Assembly: GCA_033961575.1 (NCBI GenBank)
Contig: CM066728.1
Span: forward strand, 110,006,852-110,070,851
Reading direction: 5' to 3'
DNA from: Aselliscus stoliczkanus
Taxonomy: Eukaryota; Chordata; Mammalia; Chiroptera; Hipposideridae
Length of the DNA stretch: 64,000 nucleotides
The notes below the pieces were generated by a model. It was given only the letters and a program-made list of their open reading frames with translations, had not been told where the DNA came from and searched no databases. The stretch's first letter is position 1. Each line of letters begins with the position of its first letter. Below are positions 24,222 through 35,829 of this stretch, piece by piece. A program made the translations under genes and the position numbers.

Positions 24222-26735
24222 GCTGTGGGGGCCCCGGCTCCAGCTGGAACTGGTGACTGAGTTAATGAGTTGTTTGTCACCCTGTGCTGAACACACTTCT
24301 GTCTGCCACTTTGTCATATGCAGACTTGGCTGGTGCTGGTCTGGTAGAAGGCAGCTGGACACTATGTCTGTGCATCCGCTGGAGCCAAGGGGCAGGACCA
24401 GAACGGGGCGACACTGCTCCTGCTTGACATGAGATAGCTGATGCTGCTACAGCCCCATCAGTCTCTGAGACGCCCTCAGGGCCAGGTAACAGGCCTGGTA
24501 ACACATCCTCTTTCAGTCCTCCCCACCGGGGAGCCGCTGTCCACCCTCCTGTCCAGCTCTTCCTGGGGACTCCCACACTCACTGGAAGACTTTTCCCTTA
24601 TTGTGAACGTGTCAGACTCTATCTTATCTGTATAAATCCAAAGGCAACTAATGGGATCCATTGCAATTAAATCAATACCTTACCCACTGTTTGCACATCA
24701 TTCGTAGGAGACAGGCACTGAAACGAAGCATTAGCCGATGCTTTTTACAGGATGATAGCCAGAGTGGTGGGAAAGTGTGTTTTAATTTCCCTTCTTTATG
24801 AGTTTCCAAGGAGACCAGGCAGATAATGAAGGGCTTGTTCTGTTAAGCATGCACCCTTCCACCTCTCCGGCTCAGTTTGCTACCAAATCACCCCTCCCAT
24901 ATCGCTCTCTCTATGTTTGTTGTAAATATGTCCCCAGTGGTGCAGCTTCAACTACTGTGTTGTCTGGGCACCCTGGGCTCCCAGCAATGGTAACAGCCAC
25001 AGTGTTCTCCAAATCAAAGGAAAGGAGCCAAAAAGAGGCCGGCTGGATGAGAGCTCTCCTGGAGAGTCGGAGTTCCAAGTGGTCATTACTTTGTCTATTC
25101 ACCACCGAAGCAGTGGCAGGCACCACTGGTCTTTATTAACTCTCCTATGGGGAGTCCCATTTCAAGCCTCGCCACAGACTACAAAGCCTCGTCCCATCCC
25201 AGGTGGGTCAGCAAGTGTGGGTGTTGGCTTTGCTCCCCAGGAACTCGCAAAGGGCTCTGCTGCCAGATTGCTGCAGCAGAAAAGTCACTTTCCTAAGGGA
25301 ACTGGCTCTTTGGGAAGCAGCCTGGGACAACTGGTCATGCTGCCTCTAAACTCTCTCCTCACCTGAACATCCGTTCTGAGTTCCAAACACCCACAGCCCC
25401 TTTGGGACGGTCCCATGGCCCCACTGTCCCCAGTGCATGGCCTCCAGCGCTTCTTAAAGCTGATAGGGATGACTCAGGCACACACACTGGACTACGCCCT
25501 GTTGTCAGAGTGGGTGGTTTGACTACATTAGCGTCCCCACTCCCAGACCCAGCAGGGTTGTCAGCTAAACTATCCACACAAAGGGCCTGTTCTCTGGCTT
25601 TTGGTTGACCTCACCCTAGCCATTGTCCAGCTCTCCACTTTGATTACCAACAAGTCTTCCAGAACAGAATTAAAGACAGGACTGGTCTTTTCCCGAGTAC
25701 TGGATATCTTTGCTCTGGCATCATGGACGCAGCCCAACCTGGTGTGAAAATAGGTTCTCGGGCTGGGATTGGACACAGGAGGGGAGGGAATGTCTCTCCT
25801 TGACCTTCTCTTTCTCCAACCTGTGCCTTTTCTTTTGCCCTTTCTTTTCAGCCAATTTTTTGTTCTAAACCTTCCTTCTTTCCTTTTCTTCCTTAATCTG
25901 CTCTTCATAAAAGAATCAAATTCTTTTTTATAAAAAAAAGATAATGAAGATAAACCTTTCAATTTAAAAGCTTAAATGTTTAGGATGCCCCAGGGGTGGC
26001 CACACCAATGGCCACTTACGCACCTGTGGTCTCTCCCAACTGCCTTAACTGTGACTTTCCCCTCCTTCCTCCAACGTCACTAACCCCTCAGGCTGCTGTC
26101 CCCGCTTTGGTCCTTGGACCCAGGGTTGGGGCTCTCCCAGGCTCCTTGTTAACACCACTTGCCAGAGCTCTGTCGCTGTCCCTGGCCTGTCACCTGCACA
26201 GATGGGATGAAGCCAACGGCTCTGCCCCTGCCCTGGTCTGGTCCTCTTTTTTTCTGGAAACCATTAATGTTCTCAACCATTAGCATTCTCAAAGTTCAGG
26301 CCAGGCCACAGACCCCTGTGGATAAGCCAAATACTAGCTAACAGTGGTCAACTCGGGTTCTATGGGCCTCCTCCTGCCTCCCACCCGCACCCCAAGTCAC
26401 AATCCACAACCCCCTCCCACGGTCAGTATAAATGGAAGGCATCAGCCTTTCCTATGATCAAAAGAGGGAATTTCCAGTTTCTTTAGTATAGACTCTGAGG
26501 GATCATAGCAAGATACGGAAGGGCACAGCAGGACTTTTGGTAGTGAGACTTTTGACTCTTTCTTTTCCTGAGGTAGCTACTGTCAAGAATGACTAGAATT
26601 AGTAAGGTTAAACAACAAAATAGTAGGGCTATACCATTAGACAGCGACAATGGGCCAGTGAGTGACAGATGAAGGGTGAAGCAGAGATAAAGGACATAAC
26701 ATTTCTTTGATGTTAAATGACGGATGAATTTTCCC
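24222..26735. other. Unique non-coding DNA
   Basis: Mixed composition. Many overlapping frames up to 130 codons, including a Lys/Arg-rich minus-strand frame at 25570-25962 that reads through a pyrimidine-rich patch. None is a recognisable protein. Confidence 0.5.
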
Positions 26736-26739
26736 ATCT

Positions 26740-26930
26740 GGGTTGTCTTATTTATGCCCACACCACTGCCAAGATAAGGGTACTAGAATTAATCCCAAAT
26801 GTCAGGCGAGGAAACAGAAACATTGAGAGGCTAAATACTTGGCCCAAGGTGACAGGGCCAGAAAGGGACAGAACTGAAACTGACCCTTCCAGACCCTGGG
26901 CTTTGGACAACTGTGCTCTCCCATCTGTCT
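26740..26930 (-). mobile_element. MIR SINE
   Basis: CTTATTTATGCCCACACCAC, GGCGAGGAAACAGAAACATT, GAGAGGCTAAATACTTGGCC, CAAGGTGACAGGGCCAGAAA and GGACAGAACTGAAACTGACC give the MIR order on the minus strand. Nearly full length. Confidence 0.8.
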
Positions 26931-29100
26931 GAGAGAGCGAGGGGAGAGCTGGACAGAAGCCTGTGTGCCCAAACTGCCACCCAGCTGGCATCGCTCAGCT
27001 CCACCTGCCAGCCAGGTCCATGACCAGAAAGAAGGATGCCAAAATGGGTTCCCTGGGACACGGGAAGGGCACAGTCCACTGGGAGAGAAGCCAGCAAAGT
27101 CCAAAGACCTATTTCTCTCCCTGCCATGTAAATAGATGCTTATCTACAGTCCTCCCAACCAAAATATCCATCCCCCAGCTCTTAGCAAGTGAGGCCTTTG
27201 TGGAGAAAGACACCCTGGTCACACTGAGCTGTCCCCTCCTGCAGGAAAACAGACTTCACACAGATGGCTGGCCTGCCTGTTCTCAGCATTGCTCTGTGCT
27301 TAGCACCACAAATCCGAGAGGCAGCCAATGGTGAGGTCATGCCACCTGGACAACCCCTGGCTGTTCCTGAAACCCCAGCCATCTGCCTGTCCCCTCATGT
27401 ATCCAGAAGCACCCTGGAGTGAGCATGGTGCTGGGACATGGTGGCCTGCCTCCTATCTTTTCCACAAGAAAGCAGCTAGTCAACCATGTGTCTTCAGAGA
27501 CAAAGCAGAATATGTGACACTGGATAATGTCACTTGTGATAGAACATGTTGCTTCTTAGCATATGGCTGGCAAGTACAATACAAGGAATTTTAGAGGACA
27601 CAGTGAGGTACCCGCAGACACTGTCTGGGTCTTTGCACAGTAATTACATTAGAAGGATGCAAGGAGAACAGGATGCAAATATAATAAATGTAGGCACAGC
27701 TTGGTGACCTACTTATCCCCAGTGGCAATTCAATAAAATGGATGGGAAATTTCCATCTAATTAGTAGGAGTGAACTCTATCCTTATTAGGGAATCTCAAG
27801 TTTTGAGATGTTTGAACCCCAGGATGCCTCTGGGCAACCAGAAGGAGATGAAATGAAAGGCCAGCAGAGCCTAGAGTGTGGCATTCCACTTGCTCACTCC
27901 TGGCCTTCTCCTTCTGTTTTTGCATAAATGGTTTCTGTGATTTCACCTCACAGCCTGTCACGAAGGCTACCTCCATTTCCTCCTTCTCTCTTATCTGGAT
28001 AGCTTAGGTCAAGTAGAGAACTGTTACTAGTCACTCAGTGTGTGAACAAGACCACATGAGACATTTGTTCCTTTCAACAACCCCCTCTACTAATTTTGGC
28101 AAGTCCGATTCACCACTTCCCATGGGAGATCAGGTGGGAGGCTCAGGACTGCGCTATGGACAACACGCTCTTTACATAAACTTCACTCTGCGGACAGCCC
28201 CACACTTCCACTCCCAGGGCTTCAGCCTTCCTAATTTCGCCCAAATCTACTCAGCCTTTGCAGGGTGAGTGTGCATCACTACTGTGTGATCGACTATTAA
28301 ATTGTACTTGATCCCAGTTGTGTTGAAGGGGAGATAATCATGGGTTTTGCTATCCATTCTGGTGTTTATGTCATTTTAGCTTCCTCATCCATAGGAGTAG
28401 TATGAGAGTCTTACTCTAAAGTATCAAGAGAAGATGGGTTTTCAGGGCATTATAGCTTCTTCCACCGCCAGGGCTCTTATAACTGTATAATATTTTACCA
28501 GTTTTCACTGACATGAGCACTTTGTACCTCAGATAAACTGCAGGGTTTGAGAAGCCTGCAGAAACCCAAACTGCTGCAAAGGCCTGAGGACCTTCTCAGA
28601 TCTGGGAAAGGAGAGTGATGTCTCTGGAGACAGATATGATCAATATTCAGAGAAAGAGAGATTAAGTCTCAATTTAGCATACTTGTTCATTCTTAACTGA
28701 AACTAAATTATTAAAAGTTATTATTTCGTCTTGTTTTCTCACATGCACACACAAAAACCACATCTCACATCCCATCACTATCATTTTTAAAGTCCAGTTA
28801 TAAAGTGTTACCCAAGTACAGCACAGGTGGGAAAACTAGCTCCAAGAACTTTACCAGAGCTCAGCTTTCCCTAATGGGTAATGGAGCGCAACCGACCTTC
28901 TCACTTAGGAAACTAGCAGTGTTGGGAATCTTCCCATAGGTGCTTTTTAAAAAGTTTATAACTTGGGTATCTCATTCAAAGTCACAAACGTCAAACTTAG
29001 GGAAAACACAACTACCATATCCACAACAAAAGGCATGCTGGTAGCCACAAAGTCCACCGTTGCAGACCAATGCAGCACCATGGACAGCTCCTCTCACTCT
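26931..29100. other. Unique non-coding DNA
   Basis: No repeat, RNA gene or exon confidently recognised. Frames of 76-123 codons on both strands look like chance. Confidence 0.5.
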
Positions 29101-29106
29101 TTCAAC

Positions 29107-29271
29107 ATGGCGTCATCCGACCTGCATCTTCTCATCGCCATGGCGTCATCCTACCTGCATCTTCTCATCGCCATGGCGTCATCCGACCAGCATCTTCTCA
29201 TCGCCATGGCGTCATCCGACCAGCATCTTCTCATCGCCATGGCGTCATCCGACCAGCATCTTCTCATCGCC
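29107..29271. repeat. 33-bp minisatellite, five copies
   Basis: Five exact-length 33-bp units starting at 29107, 29140, 29173, 29206 and 29239, each beginning ATGGCGTCATCC. Visible changes: copies 1 and 2 read CCTGCAT where copies 3-5 read CCAGCAT, and copy 2 reads CCTACC for CCGACC. As 33 is divisible by three, a plus-strand frame of 170 codons reads MASSDQHLLIA per unit. I treat that frame as a by-product. Confidence 0.97.
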
Positions 29272-29495
29272 AGAACTGCACCAAGAATGTCTGCAGCTCC
29301 TGGCCTTTCCTTTGACAACGCAGACACCTGCCCTCAGTCTTCAGTTCTTAGCATTAACATTACCCAGGGACACCTCCCTTCTTGCCTTTCCTTCCCCCTG
29401 GGTTCCCCTCCACTAAACCGCTGTCATGGAATTTTTCACAACTTCTGTTCTTCTCTTTACTCGTCTGCCTTATAGTTCTCATTCTTTCATGTGGC
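29272..29495. other. Unique non-coding DNA
   Basis: Continuation of the 170-codon frame to 29475 without family resemblance. No repeat recognised. Confidence 0.4.
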
Positions 29496-29499
29496 TTCT

Positions 29500-30060
29500 G
29501 CCATCTAGTCCAGCTTTAAATCTGAATATGCTGCCTTGGAGTCTCTCCTAATCATTAGTCCCCATGCCCAACCTTCTACTGTTCATCTCCACTGGTGTTA
29601 CATAATCATGTCTAACTCAATAGGCTGAATGTTGAACTTGGCATTCCCCAATTAACTCTACTTCCAAATACTTCTTCCATGTTCTGCTCATTTTCAGTCT
29701 CCTAATTAAAAGAGCTTCCTTAGTGACTTTCTCTTGTACTTTCACCCCCTGATTGTTGGAGCTATTCTTTCAAAGTCTCATCAGTCTGTATTTTTTTTCC
29801 ATTTGCACTGCTTATTCATTATTTATGCAGAAACTTTTGCTATTATATCCAAACTGTCTCTATCCTGCTCCTTCTCCAGTTCACTGTTTTTATACTACTG
29901 CAAAACTAATCACTATAAAACCCTGCTTTGAACAAGTCATCCTCTGCTGAACAACCACAAGTGGCTACTCGTCACCCAATAGCAACGTGTAACTCCTTAG
30001 CCTGAACTCACATGATATCGCCTGTGATCCCCCCAAATATTAGATAACTTTATTTTGATT
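29500..30060 (+). mobile_element. Probable L2 fragment
   Basis: The order TAAATCTGAATATGCTGCC, AACAAGTCATCCTCTGCTGA, TAACTCCTTAGCCTGAACTC, ATATCGCCTGTGATCC suggests the L2 3' region (aaatctgatcatgtcactcc... actccttagcctggc... pattern). Very diverged. Confidence 0.35.
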
Positions 30061-30074
30061 ACTCCCTCATTAAT

Positions 30075-30225
30075 TAATTTAGTGTCTACTGTGTGTCAGA
30101 CATAAGGCTACAAACTGGCCATTTACTATTTCATTGAGTTATCACAACAACCTGCCAAAGCTGAGGCTAATACATGTTCCATTTTGCAGATGAGGGGAAT
30201 GAGACAGTAAAATAAGGAAGATACA
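30075..30225 (-). mobile_element. MIR SINE fragment
   Basis: TTAGTGTCTACTGTGTGTCA, TATTTCATTGAGTTATCACA and CATTTTGCAGATGAGGGGAA occur in the order expected for a minus-strand MIR or L2/MIR hybrid. Confidence 0.6.
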
Positions 30226-31564
30226 GCAGCCTCATGCATCAGACTCCATGGCTGTGGTCTTGACCCCAACTCATGTCGTCATCCATGGCATTGATAGTTT
30301 TGTCTTTATGGCTAAACATACAGCTCTATGCATGTGGCTAACAAAGGGTTCAGTGAATTCAATATATTCAGATTAGCTGCAAATTTCTTCTCCAGCTCAC
30401 ATCATCATCTTTGCAACAATGCTCAGAGCAATAACTTCACTAAGCTCATTAAATCACAATGTCAAGATTTTCTTTTTTCAAATGCTAATTAAGTCCCCTC
30501 AAGTCTCTCACTTCTTATCATTAAAGGGACTATCTGGTAACAGAAAAGAATGAAATCTTCAGTTTTATATTTCCTTTATTAAATCAGGTGCCTGCCAAGG
30601 GACAACCCTAGGTCCTGATCATGATCAACGCTGAGCATTGTCAGGTAGTGTCCAGGTCAGAGAAAGAGACAGGCTCAGCATCCTAACACAGAGGCACAGG
30701 CCATTGAGGGAACGTGGGCTCTCAGGCAGAAAACACCAGTGCTGATGCCTTTTCAAGTTTTCTCTTATTTTAAACACCAAAGAAGTGTGGTTAAAAGATA
30801 TAAGCAAAACCTACATTTTAATCCAAAGTACTTTCCCAAAAATAGAATATATATCTTCAGGCTATTCATTGTACTTCTACATTTTTATGTAATTCAGTGT
30901 CTGACCTTGGGAAGCTGGGGACACTGAACTAGCAGGCCTGATGATCTAAGTACACTGTTAACCTAATCATTGCTGTCAGTGCTACTCATGGAGGAAAGCT
31001 TTGAGTGAAGCGATGCCTTGCTCCAATAATGCAAACATGTGTTAGCCACAGACTCTCCTCATGAGTAACTTACTTCCGTGTAGACAAGAGAATCTCGCTG
31101 ACACCAAGGAGATGTTGTTGGCCAGTGGCATGAGAGAAGTCCTGACACTTGCAAAAACACAGCATGGCAGATGGCATGAGACTCATTTGGGAAGATCAAA
31201 GAATAGTTTCTGGAAATGCCTTTTGAGGTACGTTGATTAACAGAACAGACTTAGACATATGGATAGAACGACAGACATGTAGAAGATTCTAGGCAGAAAA
31301 GGAAGAGTGAATCAGATCTCAGAGATAGGAACCTACATAGCATGTGCAGAATAGCAGGCTATTTAATTTCACTGGGGCAGAAAGGCGAGGTGGGAGAGGA
31401 AAGGGCACAGTACGCAGCCCCCGAGGCCAAGGAATTTAATAGTCAGAAGTGAAAAGTGGAGACTTTTAATCACAAAGTAACGTGATCATATATCTGATAG
31501 AAAGAATTCTCTCCTAGTCAAACATAAATAAGAAGCTAAATTATATATTTGTAAGCACAAGCTT
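30226..31564. other. Unique non-coding DNA
   Basis: No repeat or exon recognised. Confidence 0.5.
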
Positions 31565-31711
31565 AAGAAGCAGGTGACCTGGGCCGGCTGAGTGGCGCTG
31601 TGGTTAAGAGCTGGCTTGGGAAGCCAGCGGCCCCGGTTCGGGTCCCACATATGAGGGCCAGTGACACTGCCCTCAAAAAAAAAAAAAAAAAAAAAAAGAA
31701 GCAGGTGACCT
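31565..31711 (+). mobile_element. Young simple tRNA-derived SINE with perfect target duplications
   Basis: Full element at about 31581-31695: tRNA-like head starting GGGCCGGCTGAGTGGCGCTG, pol III B-box-like GGTTCGGGTCC at 31635-31645, then CCCACATATGAGGGCCAGTG and an A-tail of more than 20 nt. It is bracketed by a perfect 16-bp duplication, AAGAAGCAGGTGACCT, at 31565-31580 and 31696-31711. The intact duplications and long pure A-tail argue for recent insertion. Best lineage marker in the window (Rhin-1-like, bat). Confidence 0.95.
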
Positions 31712-31749
31712 GAGCACTGAGCCTGATGTATCATGGCCAGCATTGGTAT

Positions 31750-32400
31750 GCATCATGGTTTAGAATGCATCATAGTATAGTGTAGTGTGAATCATCATAG
31801 GCATTTAATACATGCAATAATTACTACTTCAATAACACTCTGGAAGATCGGACAACGGTTGTATTGACATAAACAGGTAAGAAATAAGGAAGAGTGGGGA
31901 TGAGAAAAATGGCAATAAGTTCAATTTTGTTCAGAGGCTGAAGAGACTGATGGGAACCAGGTGAATGCAGACCTGGAGTTTGGGAGAAAGTCTGGGGCCA
32001 GAAATCAGGAGCTGAGAAATGCCCCCACAGAGCTGACTGCATTCGATGAAACAGGATGTCAAAGAGACGAGAGGCTCAAGCATAGAGTCCTGGAAAAGAC
32101 CCCAGCACAGGGAACAAAGGAAGAGAAATAAGTCTGAGAAGGATCAGTTGAGATGGGGAAGAAAAATCCAAAGTCCATGATATGGAAACCAAAGATGAGA
32201 CAATCGTTACAAGAAAGGGATGTTGACTTCGCCAATTCCACACAGAGGCTGAAGCCAGTGGGAGCTGAAGGAAGCCAATGGCTGCCATTTATCTCAAGCC
32301 AGACTGAACCAAGAGAGAACTTTGAAACATTGATTGCTTCTGCAAAGAGCATAGTCATAACAAATGGATGAGAACAATACATAAATTTAAATATTTAAAC
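31750..32400. other. Unassigned DNA, possibly an old interspersed repeat
   Basis: Segments such as TTCAATTTTGTTCAGAGGCT, GCAGACCTGGAGTTTGGGAG and ATAGAGTCCTGGAAAAGACC recall a common diverged mammalian repeat, but I cannot name it. No gene; frames up to 107 codons look like chance. Confidence 0.3.
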
Positions 32401-32420
32401 TAATGGACAACCTCTCCTAA

Positions 32421-32609
32421 TTCTGAGAGGCTGGAAAAATAATGCATCATTAAATGCATTGTGTTTGCTACAGTTTCAAATTTTTCTGTGGTGAAAATAT
32501 ATATTAATTTTCAAATAGAAAATGTTCTTTAAAAATAGTATCTGTTTTGTTTAACTCAGCATCAGATTCTAAAATTGAGAGCTGAGAGGCTTCTGAGAGG
32601 CTGGAAAAA
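32421..32609. repeat. 19-bp direct repeats bracketing a 151-bp segment
   Basis: TTCTGAGAGGCTGGAAAAA occurs exactly at 32421-32439 and 32591-32609. The 151 bp between them contain inverted-repeat arm A plus 29 bp of left flank and 7 bp of right flank. This looks like an inserted segment with a target duplication. The duplication ends in A rather than starting with A, so it is not a standard L1-endonuclease site for this orientation. Confidence 0.9.
32469..32583 (+). repeat. Inverted repeat, arm A (115 bp)
   Basis: Begins TACAGTTTCAAATTTTTCTG and ends AAAATTGAGAGCT. It is the reverse complement of 33729-33843 with three mismatches by my alignment (about 97% identical) and no gaps. Identity stops sharply on both sides. 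Confidence 0.95.
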
Positions 32610-33728
32610 AAGATTCATTAACAATTCCTATGTCAAGAAACTGCTCTGGCCAGAGCAGCGCCTCTTATTAGCAGAGAGGACCTGTTTCGTGAGAAAAGGA
32701 TGATGCTTTGAGGTTCTGTGCCTGTCATTTCTTTTTTATTTAGAGTGAAATTTGCTGGAGAATCCCAAAGGTGATGGGGTTTTTACAGAGAACGTTTTAT
32801 CAAATGGTTCTTACTGATGCATTGATTCTCTCCGCTTTGCCAACACTGAATCTTGTTCACTTGACCACGAATTATGGATGGGATTATTTAGTGTAAGTGC
32901 AAAGGAGGGAAAATCTATTCTCATTTACTATCTTCATGTAAGAGCTATATCTAATGAGGACTAAACCACCAGGAAGGCCAGCTTTGCTAAATTCCTATCC
33001 ATACTCAAATATCTGCTGTATCTCGTCCTGCTCACCACCACCCTCCTCTCACCCCACAATATTAAGGACATCCTCTGTGGTCAACTTACAGAAAAATCAT
33101 TAGGATTTCCAAACTTTAGATTTCCTCCAGATGTTATTTTTGCTTAGGTTTTTAAATAAAGAAATAGCCTTGAGCACCTTGAACAATGCAGACTGAATTT
33201 TGTTTTAAGGCAAAAACTGTTAACAGGGTACTTTATTAGCGCTTCATGATTCAGTACTTTATGAAGAATTTTAGAAGTGGTGTTAGTATTTTCCTTTCCT
33301 TCATTTGTATCTTTCTGTATTGTTTGACCTCTCTAAACCATGAAGGAGTCATTGTCAGAGAGGCAAAAACACCCATCCCGTGGGTCAGGCAGCATCACGT
33401 TCCTTTTCACCCAGACTGACTGCTTTGTCCCAGAAGGCCATGCTGCCCCCTGGGATTGCAGGATGGCCGCCCGGTTCTGGGAAACGGTGGTACCTCGCGA
33501 TGGAACACGGACACACACACTTACAATATTTAGCACATTAGAACACGGACACTGACTCCTGTCCAAGCTCTCTGAGGGGCTGGCGCCAATTTTGTCTGAT
33601 TTTCTCATTCTCCTGTCTTCTGTCTGATGGCATCACTAGACACAAATGACATTGAAATTTAAGCTATATATTTTCATATAAATATGTGAACAGTGTTCTC
33701 TCACAAGCAGTTTTTAATTTCAATCCTT
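32584..33728. other. 1,145-bp spacer between inverted-repeat arms
   Basis: Contains an 18-bp perfect palindrome, CTGCTCTGGCCAGAGCAG, at 32641-32658, then unique AT-leaning DNA. The frames at 33.3-33.6 kb on both strands (71-91 codons) are unrecognised. No transposase-like frame exists, so this is not an autonomous transposon. Confidence 0.5.
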
Positions 33729-33843
33729 AGCTCTCAATTTTAGAATCTGATGTTGAGTTAAACAAAACAGATACTATTTTTAAAGAACATTTTCTATTTG
33801 AAAATGAATATATTTTTTCACCACAGAAAAATTTGAAACTGTA
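33729..33843 (-). repeat. Inverted repeat, arm B (115 bp)
   Basis: Reverse complement of arm A with three substitutions. Unlike arm A it has no flanking direct repeat that I can see, so it is the more likely source copy. Confidence 0.95.
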
Positions 33844-33866
33844 CCGAAACAAAGACTAAAGTTAAA

Positions 33867-34290
33867 ATCACTTTTATTTCCCATATCCAAAGAGAACAAC
33901 TGCTAATCAATCATGTATTGGTTTAGTCTTCTAATATATATTGGCATATATATATAGTATATATATATATATATAATATACATATATACACAAATATATA
34001 CATATAATACATATACAATACATAAAATATGTAATATGTATATACTATATATGTGTATACATGAAGATAAAATAGTAAAATGTTAGCAGTTCTCCTTTAC
34101 ATATTATATATGCACAGATAGCTAACTATGCATATAGATGCATAAATATCTAAATAGATAGCATATAATTATATTTTATAGTATGTATTTATGCACACAC
34201 ACACCTTTGTCTGAAAATATTATTTACCAAGTTATTCACTCGTCCCACTTACACGGTGAGCATTTTTCCATTCAGCACAGGTCAGCATCA
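33867..34290 (-). mobile_element. AT-rich, probable old L1 3' UTR with (TA)n
   Basis: AAAATCACTTTTATTTCCCATATCC and AAAGAGAACAACTGCTAATC, followed by a long TA/TATACA-rich stretch (about 33932-34060), resemble an L1M 3' UTR in reverse that has grown TA repeats. Confidence 0.45.
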
Positions 34291-34351
34291 CTTTAGAACT
34301 TATTCCTCCATCCGTGTGCCGCCCTCCCTCTAACCAAGCACATCCTCAGCA

Positions 34352-34520
34352 GTAATAATAGCTAATGTGCTGAAGGCTTCCTGGGGGACACACGCTGTCC
34401 TCAGCCCTTCACAGGCCTCATTTCATTCAAAGCTCACAGCAACAGCATGAAGTTGCAAGGGGGGAAACTGAGGCATAGAGGGGCAAGTTGCCCAATGTTA
34501 TACAGATAATGCGTACTAAG
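34352..34520 (-). mobile_element. MIR SINE
   Basis: AATAATAGCTAATGTGCTGA, CCTCATTTCATTCAAAGCTC, GGGGAAACTGAGGCATAGAG and GGCAAGTTGCCCAATGTTAT give a clear minus-strand MIR. Confidence 0.85.
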
Positions 34521-35829
34521 CCGTTGAGATATTGTGATATAATATAGAATGTATATTTGGTCTTTATCTCCGTTTCCTGACACCGAGCTCCTAAAACCCT
34601 TGTCATTTCAGGAGCATCTTTGCTCTGAGGTGGCTCTCAGAGGGCCCCTTTCCAGCTGGTCACCGGAAAGACCAGGCTTTGATGAGAAGCTTGGAGCTGT
34701 CAGCCCTGCCCCCAGCCTCCAGGGACAGGAGAGAGCCTGGAGATTGAGTTCATAATCGATTGCGCTTATGAGAGAAAACCTCCATTAAAAAAAAAATCCC
34801 TAGATGATGGGTTCGAAGAACTGCTGGGCTGTTGAATGCATCCATGTGCTGGGAGCCTGGAGATGGAGGCCGCTGTGCTCAGACCTTGGGGACCACACTG
34901 GAGCACCTCCGTGTCTGGCTGTTCATTTGCACCCTCGGTTACATCCCTCCTCATAAGCTGGGCATAAGTCAAGTGCCCCCTGAGTTCTGTGAGGCTCCAC
35001 AGCAAGTGCTCACACCAAGGAGGCCCCTGGGGGAACCCTGGTTTATAGCCCGTTGGGCAGAATATAGGTGCAAACGGGGACTTGTTATTGGCATCTGGGG
35101 ATAGCCTTGTGGGGCTGAGCCCCCAACCTGTGGGGTCTGCGCTCATGGTGAAGACTTAGCCTCAGAACTGAATTAAATTGTGGGTTGGTGACCCCAGGGG
35201 ATTGGAGAATTGTTTCATAAAATCATAAAATCATCACCATCTCCGATGTTTTTTCCTAAAAATGATATGGCCAAATATCCAGGCATACCTGTGATTATTT
35301 TTCTAGGATGACACTTTTATAAACACAATTGCAGAGCTGAAGCCCACGTTTATGTTAAAGACATTTGGTGTGCATTTCCGCAAATCATGTTCCTTTCTGT
35401 TTATTAATTTTGTAGGCTGGTGGGGGAGATACTGTGATTTCTGCTTTTGCTATTCCTATGTGCACGTCTTCAACTCTCCCTCAGTCAGTCTGGAGCGCCC
35501 TCCTGAGACTGCTTGGCTCTCTCTGGGTTCTGGGGGTGGGTGGAGCTGACGTCAGCACCATCACTGATAAACTACGGCTCAGGAGCTGGGGCGCTGTGCC
35601 CCCTGAAATCTGAATTGGCCCTTCCCCAGGACTGGCTTGCTGAGTGTGCTCACCACCAAGGTCTATCAATGTCTTTATGGGAAAAGAGCTCCCTGCCCCC
35701 TCGAGGCTGCAGAGGGCAGATAGGACCCTAGATCAATATATGAAGGGACAGGAAGTCCATTTTCATTCAAGCTCTAGCACAGGCACCTTTCCAATTCATG
35801 GTCCTGCTCAGCAACCCTTTTCTTTGCTT
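34521..35829. other. Unique non-coding DNA
   Basis: No repeat confidently recognised. Frames of 60-126 codons on both strands in GC-moderate DNA have no family resemblance. Confidence 0.5.

Noticed and set aside
23921..24432. Repeat proteins of 119-155 codons
   Set aside because: By-product of a 45-bp minisatellite whose period is divisible by three.
25570..25962. 130-codon Lys/Arg-rich minus-strand frame
   Set aside because: Reads the complement of a pyrimidine-rich (TTTCTT/CCTT) patch; low complexity.
28963..29475. 170-codon repeat protein
   Set aside because: By-product of the 33-bp minisatellite; no support outside the array.
32469..33843. Transposon with terminal inverted repeats
   Set aside because: No transposase or target duplication outside the arms; the only direct repeat brackets one arm.
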